Shown piece by piece: positions 44,646 to 56,130 of a stretch of DNA of 64,000 nt. The DNA is taken from positions 62,001-126,000 of the forward strand of contig JARBJD010000205.1 of NCBI GenBank assembly GCA_033064195.1, given 5' to 3'. This DNA is from Blattamonas nauphoetae. Taxonomy: Eukaryota > Preaxostyla > Oxymonadida. Both the position numbers and the translations under genes were made by a program. Position 1 is the first letter of the stretch. The number at the start of each line of letters is the position of its first letter. The notes beneath the pieces are model-generated. The model searched no databases. It worked only from the letters and a program-made list of their open reading frames with translations, and was not told where the DNA came from.

Positions 44646-47600
44646 TACTGTCACATTCACAAATCGGGACAACTCATCAGACACATGGACACAGACAGGC
44701 ATATTTGAAGATGGTTACTCTGGTCCAACTTTATACCTTTATGCCGTGCTTTTTGTTTATGATGAAGAAGACCGCGTCCCTGATTTGAAGTACGGCAACA
44801 CGTACGTTCTCACTTCGGCGAAACGATTGGATACAGATGCAGATATCACGGACATCTCTGGAGAGGTTGTTGTTGAGCCAGAATCGTCCAGAATATTGGG
44901 AGTTTCTTGTATTGCCACATCGACCGAAGCTTTCATAAAATTGAGCTGGAGATTGACCCCCAATCCTCTGACAATCAGGCCATATCGAAATTACCCGAAC
45001 CAAAATGCTGGCTATGTGGATTCACATACCATTACTACCATTGACGACCAAACTGGATACATCACTATTGAAGTCAGCCCGACAGATGAAAGATCTGATT
45101 ATCCATTAATTGTCGGTCCGGGGGAAACTCTAACCATTGACTCCACGGGAACGACCACTTCTTATCAAAATTTTTGGGTCCCGTATCCTGCTATATTCAC
45201 TCAGGTCACCCCAAACTCCGAACAGTCAGGAAGAGTGATGGTGCTGGACATTACAGTCGAAAACATGGTCGAAGATGAACCATATGTGCTTTCTTTTGAT
45301 GTTGGAGGCTCAAAACTACCACTCGAGACCGAATGGAAGGCTCCAGACACCATCACCACAGCTCACCCAATTCCACTTGGCTGGAGCGACTCACTCCTAT
45401 ATAGCACGACTTACACGAGCGTCAATCTCACCCACAAGCAAATTCCTGAATATCTCGAGCATATCACCATATCTCTGACCACGCCAGATCCTCCTCCCAC
45501 CATCACGCTGTTCGTCGACGGGTCGCTCGGAAACGATCACAGATTGTGCGGAGAGCCAGCTGATCCGTGCAGGACGCTTGAAATGGCATTCAAAATTGTT
45601 GTCGCATCTCATACAGCCCAGGCAACGCTTCGCCTTGTGGGAAGTCTCGAATTCTCGTCCAGCCATCGAACACAAGACGGGATCTCACTCACACTGCAGC
45701 CAGACACAATCGGAGTGTCCACGCAAATCAGAATTCCCTCTTCTGTCGACACCTCACCCGGTCCACTTCTGACAATGACAAGTGGAAGTCTGAAGCTGAG
45801 CGTGCTGTCGATTAGCGTTGGGACAGTGTCTGATGCGTTCTGTCTCGTTTGTGGAGATGGGACGACGATCGAGCTGTTCAAAGTTGATGTCCACGGACCA
45901 ACACTCCCAACATCGTTCGTGAACGAAGAATGGAGTCTCTGCAGTTGGGAGTCAGGCCTGTTCAAAATGAAAGGCGGAAGTGCAGTTGTGAACGGCTCGT
46001 CGTTCAAATTGGTGCCGCAGGGAGTGTTTTGGATGGATGGTGGATCGCTTGATTTGGACTCGTTCGATTTCTCGAAACCTGTTCGAGATTCCAACTTCAC
46101 TTCTGCCGAACGGAACATCAGATGTGTGAATGAAGGAACGATTTCGATTGAAATGAATGGAAACACGAACACGCAGTCCAAGTCTCTTTGGATTTCGTCG
46201 GATTCGTGTGTGGTGACAGTGGACGAGACTGAATCGCTCGCTCCTCTTTTCGTTCCCACTCTGTCGACCTCGAAATGCTCGTCAACGCGAAAGAAGTTGT
46301 CAGATGCTCTCACAGTCACTCTGAGTGGCTCGTCGTTGATTCCGTGTGGTCTGTCGTTCGAAGTGTTCGAGCCTGACAACTCAACTTCGAACGAACAACC
46401 ACGCTCATCAAGTTTCATTCTCTCCGAAACACCACTTATCTCATCGAAAGACGACGAGCTGGTCTTCTTTCTCAACGATTCCGCGCTCAATTTCTCGAAG
46501 TCAGTCGATCTGCATGGTCGTCTCTTGTTTGGACAGGGTCAGGAAACAGCGTCGTTCGTCGTTCGTTCGCGAAACAACGATCTATTTGGTCAGAATGCGA
46601 GAAAACTGATGTCTTGGCTGATTCCTCTCGTCTCCTCGCTTGTCGTCCTGGCGATCGTGATTGTGGTCATCTTCGTCATTCTCTGGAGACGAAAGAAGAA
46701 TCAGGAAAGGAAGGACGAAGAAATGGGCGATCCTGTTGAAGTGGAAGACGATAAAATGGAAGTTATCGTCACTGACAACCGAATTGGCGTGAATCCCAGC
46801 AACACCTGTCTCCCCGAAGCGCTGGACCAGGACGTGACAACGAAAGACGAAGCTCTGCCGTCTGTCTCCAAGTTTGGGAAGGGCGCTGAAATTGACGTGT
46901 TCGTGTGTGATCAGGGAGTGAACATGATCTCTGTGCCGTGTGTGAACACTCTCTTCAATCGACTGCACTCGCCGAATGGCTCGTCGAAAGTGAGAAGACG
47001 AGTGATTCAAGCTCAGATTGTGCAAGGATTGAAGACACTGGCTGTGCAAGACCGAACAGCAGCGATTCTGAGTGCGCTGAGCTCGCACAACATTCTTTTT
47101 GATTCGAACGACCGTGTCTGCTTCAATGTGAACGCTGATCAGGTCTCGACATTTCCCACTCTTCTGCAATCTCCCGTCGCTTCTCCGCCGAACAGACAAG
47201 AAATGGGAAATGTCGACTCGGAAGGGAAACTCCAGCATCCATCTGAACACTTGATGAAAGATGGCGAACTTCGAGATGGAGACGAGATGAAAATGAAGGA
47301 AGGAAACGAGAATCAGCGTTGGCAGGCACCTGTAGTGATTGAGAAGAAACCGAACATCAACACCGTCCACGCGGCAGTTTTTAGTCTTGGCCTTGTCTTG
47401 TGGGAGATCGAGACTGGATCAGTGCCTTACGGGGAGCAGGATGCGGTGAACGCCTCGCGGCAGATCGTGGCTGGGACACTTCCGCGAATGGATTTTGTTC
47501 TGAACTCGGAAATGAGTGAGCTGATTCGCGACTGCCTTGCGATGACACCGAAAGCGCGTCCGTCGTTGTCGGATGTGATGGGCAGGCTGGACGAGATTCC

Positions 47601-47848
47601 GGAGGAGAAGGACGATGGACAGAAGGAGCTGTTTGAAGGCTGATCGTTGAATGGATGCTAACCAACAATTATCATCTCATTTTCACGCGCTTTTTATCCT
47701 GTCTTTGTGTTTTTTTTCGTTTTTTCGTGTTTTTGACTATTTTCTGCGTTTTCATTGAGCTTCTGCTCTACGTCACTTTTCTCGCGTTGTGGTCGCCTTA
47801 TCTCTCTCTCTCACTCTCGACCACACCATTCTGTTCTCACCGTCACTA

Positions 47849-49473
47849 CAGTCAGTCAGACTGTTTCGTAATTTGTAACTCTCACTGTAACAACCCATTT
47901 TTGATTTATTGACATTTTCTCAGTTTTGTAAAACGAAGATAAACAGAATGAGTCCTGAAGTTGTGTGAATGTGTAGTAAGGGGAGAGTGTGTGTGTTAGA
48001 AGGGAGCCTCATGATTCTGTAGGCCAAACTTCTTTCCTCTCTGATTCGATTTCGATTCATTCGGTCGGCTCTCCAGGGCCTTGTTATCCCATCTGACGTT
48101 CTCCTTAATTTCTTCAAATCGCGAACGAGAGACAACTGATTGAGGTCCATCATTTCCGTAGTTCACATCCAAACCAGCTCGACGAAACGCACCCCTGACG
48201 TTCTCCCCAGTAGTAGCTGTTTGAAAGGCACTGAGAAACTGTTGTAAACAACGACCAATCGAGGATGAGCTATCATCAAACTTGAGTCTAGAGAGTTGTC
48301 TCTTCATCACTCCGAATGTCACGCAGTCGAGAGGTTGGAGGTAGTGCGTGGCATTCGGAGGGAGGGTGAAGAGGGCGATTCCTGCATTTGTGAGTGTGAG
48401 CTCGGCAGCTTCTCCCAGATGCACACTGGAATTGTCGACCAAGAGTAGAGCGGGTGCCTTCGGTTTTCCCAATGCCTTTCGTTGTTCCGCCACGTAGTCG
48501 AGTAGCACATTCTCGAGCCAACTGTCAAATTTGTCTTGCGTGAACCCTCCTTTTTCATTGTCTTCCACAACAATCTGATCATCATCCATGATTCCCATCC
48601 TCTCGAGATCGTTCTCGTCCATTGGTGCTCGCAGGACGCAGTGGAGAGGAAGAGACTTTCCGTGAAGTGAGATGGCTGCCATCGCTGAGAATCGAGGCAC
48701 TGTTTGGGGAATGGGATGGTGAAGTGATTTCCCAGAAAGTTCAACAGCCCCAACGACACAATGATAAGTGGAGTCTTGTTTTGGCTGATAGCCAACCTCA
48801 TCAGCGTTGATCAGGAGCAGAGGATGAACATTTTTCACCAAAGTTTCGAGGTCTGTCACATATTGTTCGATGTCAGATATTTTTAATGCAGTACGAGAAG
48901 ATGCCATTGGACAACTAGTATGAAGTGCAATATCCTTTGAATTGTCTCTGATGAAGTCATACGGGAACGATCGGTTGATGTCCAACCGACCTGTCTTTTC
49001 GGACGCCCAGTCAAGAATTTGCGATGAAATCCATGGTTGACCATTTAAGCTGTCCTCTCGAATCAGTTTTATCAATTCCTCTTTCTGGTTCCGTGTGAGT
49101 ATGCTATTTTTCTTCTCCGCAACTGGAACGTAGTAAGAGCCATGCCGAACCTGGGAGACTTGAGAGGTTGTGCACCCAACTATATCGGCGATGAGTTGTC
49201 TCGGTATTGTCCCTCCTTTAGTAGTTTTTTCTAGATCGATGAGCTTCTTGATTCCTTCAGCGTACGATGACCATGTCAACCGTAGAATGTGCTCTGCAAT
49301 GTCGAATGAATCGTTTTTCGGAAAAGTCTGCGACAATTTAGAAAGTAGGCAGCTGTGTGACACACGAGACTGACTTAAGGTTGGAACTTTTTTCATTTTC
49401 AAAGAAAAACACAATTCTACAGTTGCTGTAGTGACGTGATGAGTTACAAATTACGAAACAGTCTGACAGACTG
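47849..49473 (-). mobile_element. Pogo-like DNA transposon 4
   Basis: TA flanks (47847-47848 and 49474-49475). The inverted repeats begin CAGTCAGTCAGACTGTTTCG on the left and CAGTCTGTCAGACTGTTTCG on the right. The length is 1625 bp. It looks complete and lies in the intergenic region 3' of the receptor. Confidence 0.93.
47996..49414 (-). CDS. Pogo-type transposase 4, intact, single exon
   Basis: An uninterrupted 472-aa frame. The N-terminal domain has a helix-turn-helix (LIADIVGCTTSQVSQVRHG) followed by a second helical DNA-binding module (TRNQKEELIKLIREDSL). The DDE core has its acids in LLINADEVGYQ, LLLVDNSSVHLGE and YLQPLDCVTFGVMKR (DDD type). A charged C-terminal tail ends NHEAPF. In contrast with pogo 1 and 2 there is no intron. 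The in-frame ATG a few codons in (MKKVPTLSQSRV) is the probable start, since transposase 3 shares it. It could mobilise both this element and element 3. Confidence 0.9.
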   Translation of the reverse strand: MCFSLKMKKVPTLSQSRVSHSCLLSKLSQTFPKNDSFDIAEHILRLTWSSYAEGIKKLIDLEKTTKGGTIPRQLIADIVGCTTSQVSQVRHGSYYVPVAEKKNSILTRNQKEELIKLIREDSLNGQPWISSQILDWASEKTGRLDINRSFPYDFIRDNSKDIALHTSCPMASSRTALKISDIEQYVTDLETLVKNVHPLLLINADEVGYQPKQDSTYHCVVGAVELSGKSLHHPIPQTVPRFSAMAAISLHGKSLPLHCVLRAPMDENDLERMGIMDDDQIVVEDNEKGGFTQDKFDSWLENVLLDYVAEQRKALGKPKAPALLLVDNSSVHLGEAAELTLTNAGIALFTLPPNATHYLQPLDCVTFGVMKRQLSRLKFDDSSSSIGRCLQQFLSAFQTATTGENVRGAFRRAGLDVNYGNDGPQSVVSRSRFEEIKENVRWDNKALESRPNESKSNQRGKKFGLQNHEAPF

Positions 49474-49475
49474 TA

Positions 49476-50502
49476 ACTTCCTTCCGTTCTCTCGTCTTTC
49501 CGAAGACATTGTTTCTCACTTCGCCCTCGTTGTGTTCTCATCGCACTTCTCTTGATTTCTATCTGTTTTGATCATTCATCGTCGATTCTGTCATCGATTC
49601 TGTTCATTTCTCTTTCGGAGTCGATTTCACTCGTGTCCACAGATTCTCTTTGTTCATCACTTTCTTCTGTCTGCTTCATCGCATGCTTCACGATTCATTC
49701 TCGTCACTTCGCATGTCGTCTCTTTCTTCACCAACCATCATCTCACCGTTTTCAGACTCACCCATTTCTCATTCCAAGCGATTCATCATTTGATTCTTTC
49801 CGAAGCCTCGTTTTTTGATACAAATGCTGGACAGTGTGCCTTTGGTAAGACCCACATCAAGTCATTGTTCACAGATGAAATCGTCCATGCTCTTCAAGGG
49901 ATGATTCAGAAAAGAGGAAAAGACTCTCCATGAATGCTATTGTGGAGCTGAAGTATAGTCAAAGAGCCAAAATGCTTTCATTCCAACAGGAGTGTTGGCC
50001 TGTTAAGCTGTGTCCAATCGAGGTGTGATTGTCCAGTCCAATGTCCAGTCTCCTATTTGGGCGTCGCGGCGCTGGTAAAAATCTATTATGCTTTCGACAG
50101 CTCGATCTCAATACGAATCGTGGTTGGAGGGATGATATTAAAGAAAGCATCCACAGAATGCCTGTGAAAGAGGATATCTCCAGCCCACATACACGTGAAG
50201 AGAGTTGGGGATCGATTAAGGAACAGCATGGGTTCGATCAAAGAGTGAATCTCACTCTTGGTGTTTTCTGCATTCAGACAAGAAAAGAACGAGATACATA
50301 CAAACAAATGGCATATCTCAAAGAATGAGGAATGAATGATGTGGGATCTGATGAAAACAGAATGCGAATGAATGTGCAAATCCTCCTCTCCCTACTCTTC
50401 ATGTTCTCTCGCTTTTATCATCTCCTCATCATGCTTCTTTGTACTCTTCTCTCGTTGTGTTCTTTCTCCAATTCTAGACGGCGTCTGTTTGTTAAGTTGA
50501 GT
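49476..50502. other. Intergenic stretch
   Basis: I see no supported gene. The plus strand is pyrimidine-rich for the first ~350 bases (tctttc runs), giving weak hydrophobic ORFs. At ~50010-50055 there is a 'gtgtccaatcgaggtg ... tgtccagtcc' motif like the ends of the probable element at 53527-57353, so this may be a solo end or a relic. Confidence 0.35.
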
Positions 50503-50504
50503 AC

Positions 50505-52132
50505 AGTGACTCCTACTTCCTACTAATTCCTACTGCTCGTCACGTCATGTCATATTCTTCAGTCGCGGTTTCTAGAAAAAGTAGAAAGAGAGGAATCAAG
50601 AAACTTTGTGAATTGAAGGACTTCACTCCGAAGAGTCTTCACCGTCAGAATCAATGTCTGAGGTGGAATCGGTCATTGTCAATCGACCAAACGACTTTGT
50701 TTTTCTTTTTTGTGTTACTCTTCTCCCTGGAGCTGCTGATAAGAAAGCTTCCACGTCCGCAATTTTGGAGTTGTCAGCAAACACTTCAGGAAAGAGTGAA
50801 CCTTGGGGGGTTCTTTGGAGCTGTCTCTGAGGATTCCGCCTCGCCCAAATGCCTGTTTGATCGTCTCCTTACAGCAGGTCTTGTTGATTGCTGATTCTGA
50901 GAGAAAAATCAAATGCTCCATAGTGTCGTGATGGTCTCCTCCTCGCAAAACCTGGAAATTTTTCTTATAGGCTGCAAAAATACCCAAATCGAGAACTTGG
51001 AGGATGTGTGTGGTGCCACCTGGTGGAGTGACAAGGACAATCCGATTGTCCTCCAGGCGCTTCAGTACCTCTTGAGTGACATGACTCCCACATCCGTCTG
51101 CCATGAGAAGTGCCTTCTGTCTTGGTCGATTGATGTCATCGCGAATGGAGTTCACCAATGGAATGAACACCCTGTCCATCCAATCCAACATGAGACAGGC
51201 ATTCATCCCTCCAGAGTTGGAAAGGCCATAATGATAGTCAACTCCGAGGACAAGTCCTTCATTTCTAGTCTGCTCCACACTGAATGGAGGTGGGATGGCG
51301 TAGTAGGGGATGATGAGGTTGTAATCGAGAGAGATGCATGCGAGAAGCGTGAAGCGCTTCTCCGATCTGTAGACAGCCATTCGCAGTTCATTGTCGGAAA
51401 CGTCTGTTGGAACAATCGCAAGTTGAGTATGAGTGTCTGACCAGGACTGATATCCCACTTCATCAATATGGAAGACGAGACAATCTGGAATACCTTTCAA
51501 TGCATTCTCCAGTATTTCTGCATACTTCCGAATGTCTGAACCTTTTATTCTCATCCTTGTCTCTTCCCTAGGACGCCTTTCAACAACTTTAAGATCTTTG
51601 TGTCTTGCTAGGAAAGATTCGTACCAACTATTCCCAACAATCTTCCCCTGTAGCTTGGAGGCCGCACTATTGATTTCGGTTGGGGTGAACACAAGTCTTC
51701 TCTCCCATCGGGTCTTCACTGCCTCCACAATTTCCAATTCCTGTTTCCACGTCAACGCCATCGATTTTTTGTCAACCTGCTTTCTGACTCCATCATCATT
51801 TCGAATCTGAGAGACCAATCCTTGAGAACATTGCATCATTTCTGACAGTTGGAGAGGTGTGATTTCCGGAATTCTTCCCTCCTTCTCCAGATTCACCAAA
51901 AAGCGTAATACCGCTGATACGGTTGCAAAAGATGTTTTTGAAATTGCCTCCAAGAACCAGAACGACTGCGATACTGTGCCGTTGCTGTCAACGTACTTCT
52001 TTGCTCCTTCTATGGCAACAGAAACAGGGTCGTCGCGAAGCTTTACTCTTCCTTGGTTGTCGAGAAAGTCCCAATTAAAGAATGACATGACATGACACGT
52101 CATTAGTCAATAGCCGGAATTAGGAGTCACTG
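50505..52132 (-). mobile_element. Pogo-like DNA transposon 5
   Basis: TA flanks (50503-50504 and 52133-52134). The inverted repeats begin CAGTGACTCCTA on both sides, with 'tcctact' sub-repeats on the left. The length is 1628 bp, with one long transposase frame. It is distinct from the pogo 3/4 subfamily in its ends and its protein. Confidence 0.9.
50715..52103 (-). CDS. Pogo-type transposase 5, intact, single exon
   Basis: A 462-aa frame. The N-terminal part has helix-turn-helix text (LQLSEMMQCSQGLVSQIRND; TWKQELEIVEAVKTRWE). The catalytic residues lie in VFHIDEVGYQSWSD, LLMADGCGSHVTQE and HILQVLDLGIFAAYKKN (DDD). DEVGYQ is shared with transposases 3 and 4, so these three form one clade, separate from pogo 1 and 2. 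The second ATG (MSFFNWDFLD, at 52088) may be the true start. No lesion is visible. Confidence 0.9.
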   Translation of the reverse strand: MTCHVMSFFNWDFLDNQGRVKLRDDPVSVAIEGAKKYVDSNGTVSQSFWFLEAISKTSFATVSAVLRFLVNLEKEGRIPEITPLQLSEMMQCSQGLVSQIRNDDGVRKQVDKKSMALTWKQELEIVEAVKTRWERRLVFTPTEINSAASKLQGKIVGNSWYESFLARHKDLKVVERRPREETRMRIKGSDIRKYAEILENALKGIPDCLVFHIDEVGYQSWSDTHTQLAIVPTDVSDNELRMAVYRSEKRFTLLACISLDYNLIIPYYAIPPPFSVEQTRNEGLVLGVDYHYGLSNSGGMNACLMLDWMDRVFIPLVNSIRDDINRPRQKALLMADGCGSHVTQEVLKRLEDNRIVLVTPPGGTTHILQVLDLGIFAAYKKNFQVLRGGDHHDTMEHLIFLSESAINKTCCKETIKQAFGRGGILRDSSKEPPKVHSFLKCLLTTPKLRTWKLSYQQLQGEE

Positions 52133-52134
52133 TA

Positions 52135-53526
52135 GTCCAGATAAACATGGTGAGGAGTCAGATATAGTTCAGATTTGAAGATTAGCTGTTTCGGATCATC
52201 GCACGGGTTCGACGAGACGATAAATTTCGAGCATCCTCTTTGTACGAGGAGTTGGAGCATCGCTCACTCGCCTGATCTTCTTTTGACTCTCACAGAGTGT
52301 GGATGAAAACTGAATCGACACAATCGATTGATGTGTTGCTTGTTGAACACCAGATGCTTGGAACAATCACACTGGATCGACGGAAGAGAAGCTTCAGTGG
52401 CGACAAAGTTGAATCAACTTGGGAGAAGATAGAACTATAAAAATGAATATCACACCACTTCCGAACTACGTTTCGATTGAAGGAGATGAGGGGGGAGACT
52501 AGAAGGGGTGTTTAATTCGAGAAATGTTGTCATTTGTCCTTTTCTGTTCTTCGTTTGATCCTGGACAAGTTCGAAGTGTCGATGATGGTTGGGATAAAAG
52601 GGGATAATTATGGAGTTTGCGCATCGATAGAATCGTTTTTCAATCACAAAGAGTAACTTAACACCGATCAATCGTCGGATATTGTTCGGATGCGTTAAGG
52701 TGAACTCGTCGTTCAACCAGTACAACTCCGCAAACATTGCTTCATGTATTTTTCTAAATGGAGTGAATGAGAAGACGTTGAAAGTGGAGAGGTGGGAATG
52801 CACACTGTAGTGATTTCGTCCCCGTTCGAGAGATGTCGCGTTCACCACATCCAATTCTGACTCCTGTTCCTCATTGTCGAAGATCAAGACAGGAAGATGA
52901 TGTGCTTCAATTCCTTCTTCCTTGTTTTTCTCTCCTCCGCTTCTTTCCGCTCACCTTTAGATTCTTTCGCTATCTTCTCTTATCTGTCCCTCAGTCCCTG
53001 TTCAAAAGAGAGAAGTGAATATAAGAGTGATGAAGGACAAATCAAATCAAAAAAAAACGTCAAAAAGAAAATAAGCGAGAGATGGCTACCGAAAATAGCA
53101 ACTCCACCATCCTTGTGCATTTTGGGGCACAATTTGTCCATCATTGTGAAAGGTTCCTTTGTACACATTCGAATTTCTTTATCTTTCCACATGATGACTG
53201 TCGTTCGTTTCTTCTCAGAGCAGAAGGGGAACGGAAGAGGGATTGTGTCGACTTGTCGCATGTGGATGAGTGATCACTCTGTTCCTGCGAGAGATTGAGA
53301 TAGTGTGTGTGAATGAGGTGTCAATATATCGAAAAAAAGAGAGAAAACACTGTCAATGACGATTCAAACCGTTGTGAGTTTGGCCACATCCAGGGCCAGC
53401 AAAACGCAGAGATGAAGACATTGCAGTGCCCAAACAAAGAGAGGAGATCTAATATTAATCAAAAAAGTGAGAGATAAGTGGTAAAATCAAACTGCAATCG
53501 GAATTGAGAATGAACTGTGTCCCTTA
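52135..53526. other. Weakly coding stretch with one unrecognised ORF
   Basis: The minus-strand ORF at 52450-52887 (145 aa; HSHLSTFNVFSFTPFRKIHE, FAELYWLNDEFTLTHPNNIR) looks protein-like but has no motif I know. Upstream on the same strand, 52980-53261 reads MRQVDTIPLPFPFCSEKKRT and is followed by a possible GT...TTTGAACAG intron. A consistent spliced frame joining the two did not emerge. It may be a host gene with more introns or a remnant. Confidence 0.3.
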
Positions 53527-54717
53527 ATAGGTGTCGATTGGACAGTCCAGGACTGGACAGTCCAATTGACAGTCCAATTTGACCGACTCTTCAAAACCTC
53601 AAAAAACAGGATGCACTAATTGAGGAGACCCCAGAAAATACCTGCCATCGAATTGTCCAATGGTGTCCAATGGTGTCCAATCATGGGTGGATCAAGCCGA
53701 TCCTCGCATGTCGCAGAATGGACTCTGATTCAAGCCATTTCGCCGATTTTCGTGATATTATTGTCATTTGTGACGTTTAGGATGATGTTCAGGATTGAAA
53801 CAAAAACTAGTTGACAGCAAAGAGTGAACTCAAACAAATCTATTATGGAGGGTTATTTTTGCATTGGAGTCCGTTTTGGCGAATGAGAGATGGGACAAAG
53901 TTTTTATGGATTGATCGAGGATCACTTTGAACTATCAGCCAAACAGATGAATTGGGCATGCGTTGACTCACGAATAGTTGTTTTCAACCTATTTTCTTAT
54001 TTGATTTCCAGATTAGTCGGAAGATACCAAATATTCAACCGTGATCTTTCCTCCATCAATCTTTTCCTCGTCTGTCTTTTAATCACAGTATTCTTCACAT
54101 GGTTTGATTCATTTTTGTTCATATCTTGTCTGGTACTCGAATATCACAGCTGCATTAACGGGTTCGGATGAGAATGACGATGGTGTGATGGAGTGTTGAA
54201 AGAGGCGAACAGAAGGGCATTACACATAAAGAATTGGAGAGAAAAGAAGAAGAACATAGTAGAGAAGGAGAAATGGAGAGATATCCCTTCAATGCAAAAG
54301 ATTAGGAAGATTGGCAATTGGGCTAGACGACGATCAGCGACTCTGATCGGTAGAGGGCGCCAAACGAGGACAAAAGACAAGAACACGTGGAATGAATATG
54401 GATGCACGAAACAACTCGACTGAGAAAGGGGATCAAATGCCTTCAAAGTGAGGAAGAAGAGAGATTGAAGATTTGGTCCGTTGGAGCCAAAATGAAAGAA
54501 ACATTCGGAATTAAGGAAGATATTGGATAGAAAATGACATCCTTTGAAGAAGGACTGGAAAAATACAAAGAATACAACTTGGAACGGAATGAAAATGAGC
54601 ATCACCGCAAACTCGAAGTCACATGACAAACATCTCTTCTCTGTCGTGCATCATGTCCATCGCTTCGCTCAAGCACATCGCTCTGATCTTTTCGCTGGTC
54701 CTCATCACACTGATCAA

Positions 54718-55433
54718 TCCACTCGCCCGCATCTGTCCATTCGGCGCACTCGCCCGCATCTGTCCATTCGGCGCACTCGCCCGCATCTGTCCATTCGGCG
54801 CACTCGCCCGCATCTGTCCATTCGGCGCACTCGCCCGCATCTGTCCATTCGGCGCACTCGCCCGCATCTGTCCATTCGGCGCACTCGCCCGCATCTGTCC
54901 ATTCGGCGCACTCGCCCGCATCTGTCCATTCGGCGCACTCGCCCGCATCTGTCTATTCGGCGCACTCGCCCGCATCTGTCCATTCGGCGCACTCGCCCGC
55001 ATCTGTCCATTCGGCGCACTCGCCCGCATCTGTCCATTCGGCGCACTCATCCACATCCTCCGCTGCGCGCATCCCAACCGCATCCTCCGCTTCGCGCATC
55101 TCATCCGCATCCTCCGCTACGCGCATCTCATCCGCATCCTCCGCTACGCGTATCTCAACCACATCCTCCGCTTCGCGCATCTCATCCGCATCCTCCGCTA
55201 CGCGTATCTCAACCACATCCTCCGCTTCGCGCATCTCATCCGCATCCTCCGCTACGCGTATCTCAACCACATCCTCCGCTTCGCGCATCTCAACCACATC
55301 CTCCGCTTCGCGCATCTCATCCGCATCTTCCTCTGTCCGCATCTCATCCACATCCTCCGCTTCGCGCATCTCATCCGCATCTTCCTCTGTCCGCATCTCA
55401 TCTGCATCCTTCCTCTCGCGACTCTCGCTATCA
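54718..55433. repeat. Minisatellite of 27-bp units, two subtypes
   Basis: About 26 tandem units. The first ~12 are near-identical (ctcgcccgcatctgtccatt plus cggcgca); the rest are a second subtype (ctcatccgcatcctccgctt or ...ctacgcg types) with more variation. Because the period is a multiple of three and lacks stops, the array is open in several frames on both strands, giving 9-aa repeats (for example ARICPFGAL). Long ORFs across it (54544-55498 plus; 54619-55396 minus) are explained by this and are not evidence of a gene. A charged frame on the minus strand (EMREAEDVVEIRVAEDAD) is the most protein-like. Confidence 0.9.
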
Positions 55434-55739
55434 GCGTCCCTTGCCTGTCTTTTACCAACTCACTTCTCGGACTAGCAGATGAATGTCGAGGCGATTGACA
55501 TGGCACGGGGAGGACTCCGAACACAACTGTAGCGAGTTCAGGAAAGGTCCGGAAGCGGTCAAACGCGAAACTGAACGACACACACCTTCTGTGATTGTCG
55601 CTGCGAGTGAATCTCGGAAAGGTACAACGCAGGAAAGGCGAAAGGAGGGATAGTTGGGAAGGATATTGAACAGACACTTATTGGATACCCAATTGTTGAC
55701 ACAAGCACGTTCCTCACAATTGATAGACTATTCCGTTTT

Positions 55740-56130
55740 CAGATGGAGAAGAGAATGAGAGAGGAGGAAGAGAGGCTGAAGTGGGAAGCAGGTGAGAGAA
55801 AAAGAAAAGAAGAGGAGGAAGATATAGAGGAGGAAGGAGGTGGAAGTGAGGGAAAGGACAGAAGACGATTGGACAGCAATATATGGAAAAGCAGAATGAA
55901 GGAATGACGAAGAAAGGATAACTCGAGTGGAGGCAGAAGAACGGGAACGACGAAGATGGAGGAAGCTGCATTCGATGCTGCTCTGATCGACGCAATCAAA
56001 GAAGGAGACTAAGAGTTGCAAAGCGAAAATGAGGAAGATTACACGCAAGGTGATGAATACAAAAAGAGGAAGGGAAGGAAGAGAAGAACATTGAAGATAT
56101 GGAGAATGAAGAGATGAGGATGGAAGTGAA
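55740..56130 (+). pseudogene. E/K/R-rich coding remnant
   Basis: The plus-strand text MEKRMREEEERLKWEAGERK, then short charged pieces (MEEAAFDAALIDAIKEGD), with stops and frame changes. Similar charged debris lies at 54190-54600 and 56460-56820. It resembles a broken long coiled-coil gene; the remnant in MULE 1 (23290-23600) is of the same kind. No name can be given. Confidence 0.35.

Larger units (their letters stand above)
40689..47643 (+). pseudogene. Receptor-like surface protein with kinase-like tail, split by a MULE and a pogo element
   Basis: The host pieces are 40689-40756, 42881-43026 and 44648-47643. With duplications counted once they total 3210 nt, a frame of 1069 aa with no other lesion. 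The start MTLVVSVFTSLIALDS looks like a signal peptide. The ectodomain is Ser/Thr-rich beta-sheet text (FVDGSLGNDHRLCGEPADPC, ILRVSSI-type strands in 45500-46100), probably a beta-helix. One membrane segment follows at about 46615-46690 (LIPLVSSLVVLAIVIVVIFV). The cytoplasmic part has kinase-like pieces: VNTLFNRLHSPNGS, LSALSSHNILFDSND where the catalytic loop would be (no HRD), then VFSLGLVLWEIETGSVPYGE and a C-lobe ending CLAMTPKARPSLSDVMGRL. It lacks the catalytic Asp and a DFG, so it is probably a pseudokinase. The two insertions lie close to the N-terminus and would block expression of the full protein as it stands. Confidence 0.75.

Noticed and set aside
44596-44647. ATG at 44596 as the native start of the receptor
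   Set aside because: The first ~17 codons are the inverted end of pogo 3. The host reading continues across the TA duplication from 43026, and a signal-peptide start exists at 40689.
49552-49933. Hydrophobic ORFs in the pyrimidine-rich stretch after pogo 4
   Set aside because: Phe/Ser/Leu-rich text is expected from tctttc-rich DNA and there is no domain or splice structure.
54544-55498. Long ORFs of ~300 aa with 9-aa repeats across the 27-bp array
   Set aside because: The array is open in several frames on both strands because of its period, so length is no evidence. None has a credible start, domain or flanking coding region.
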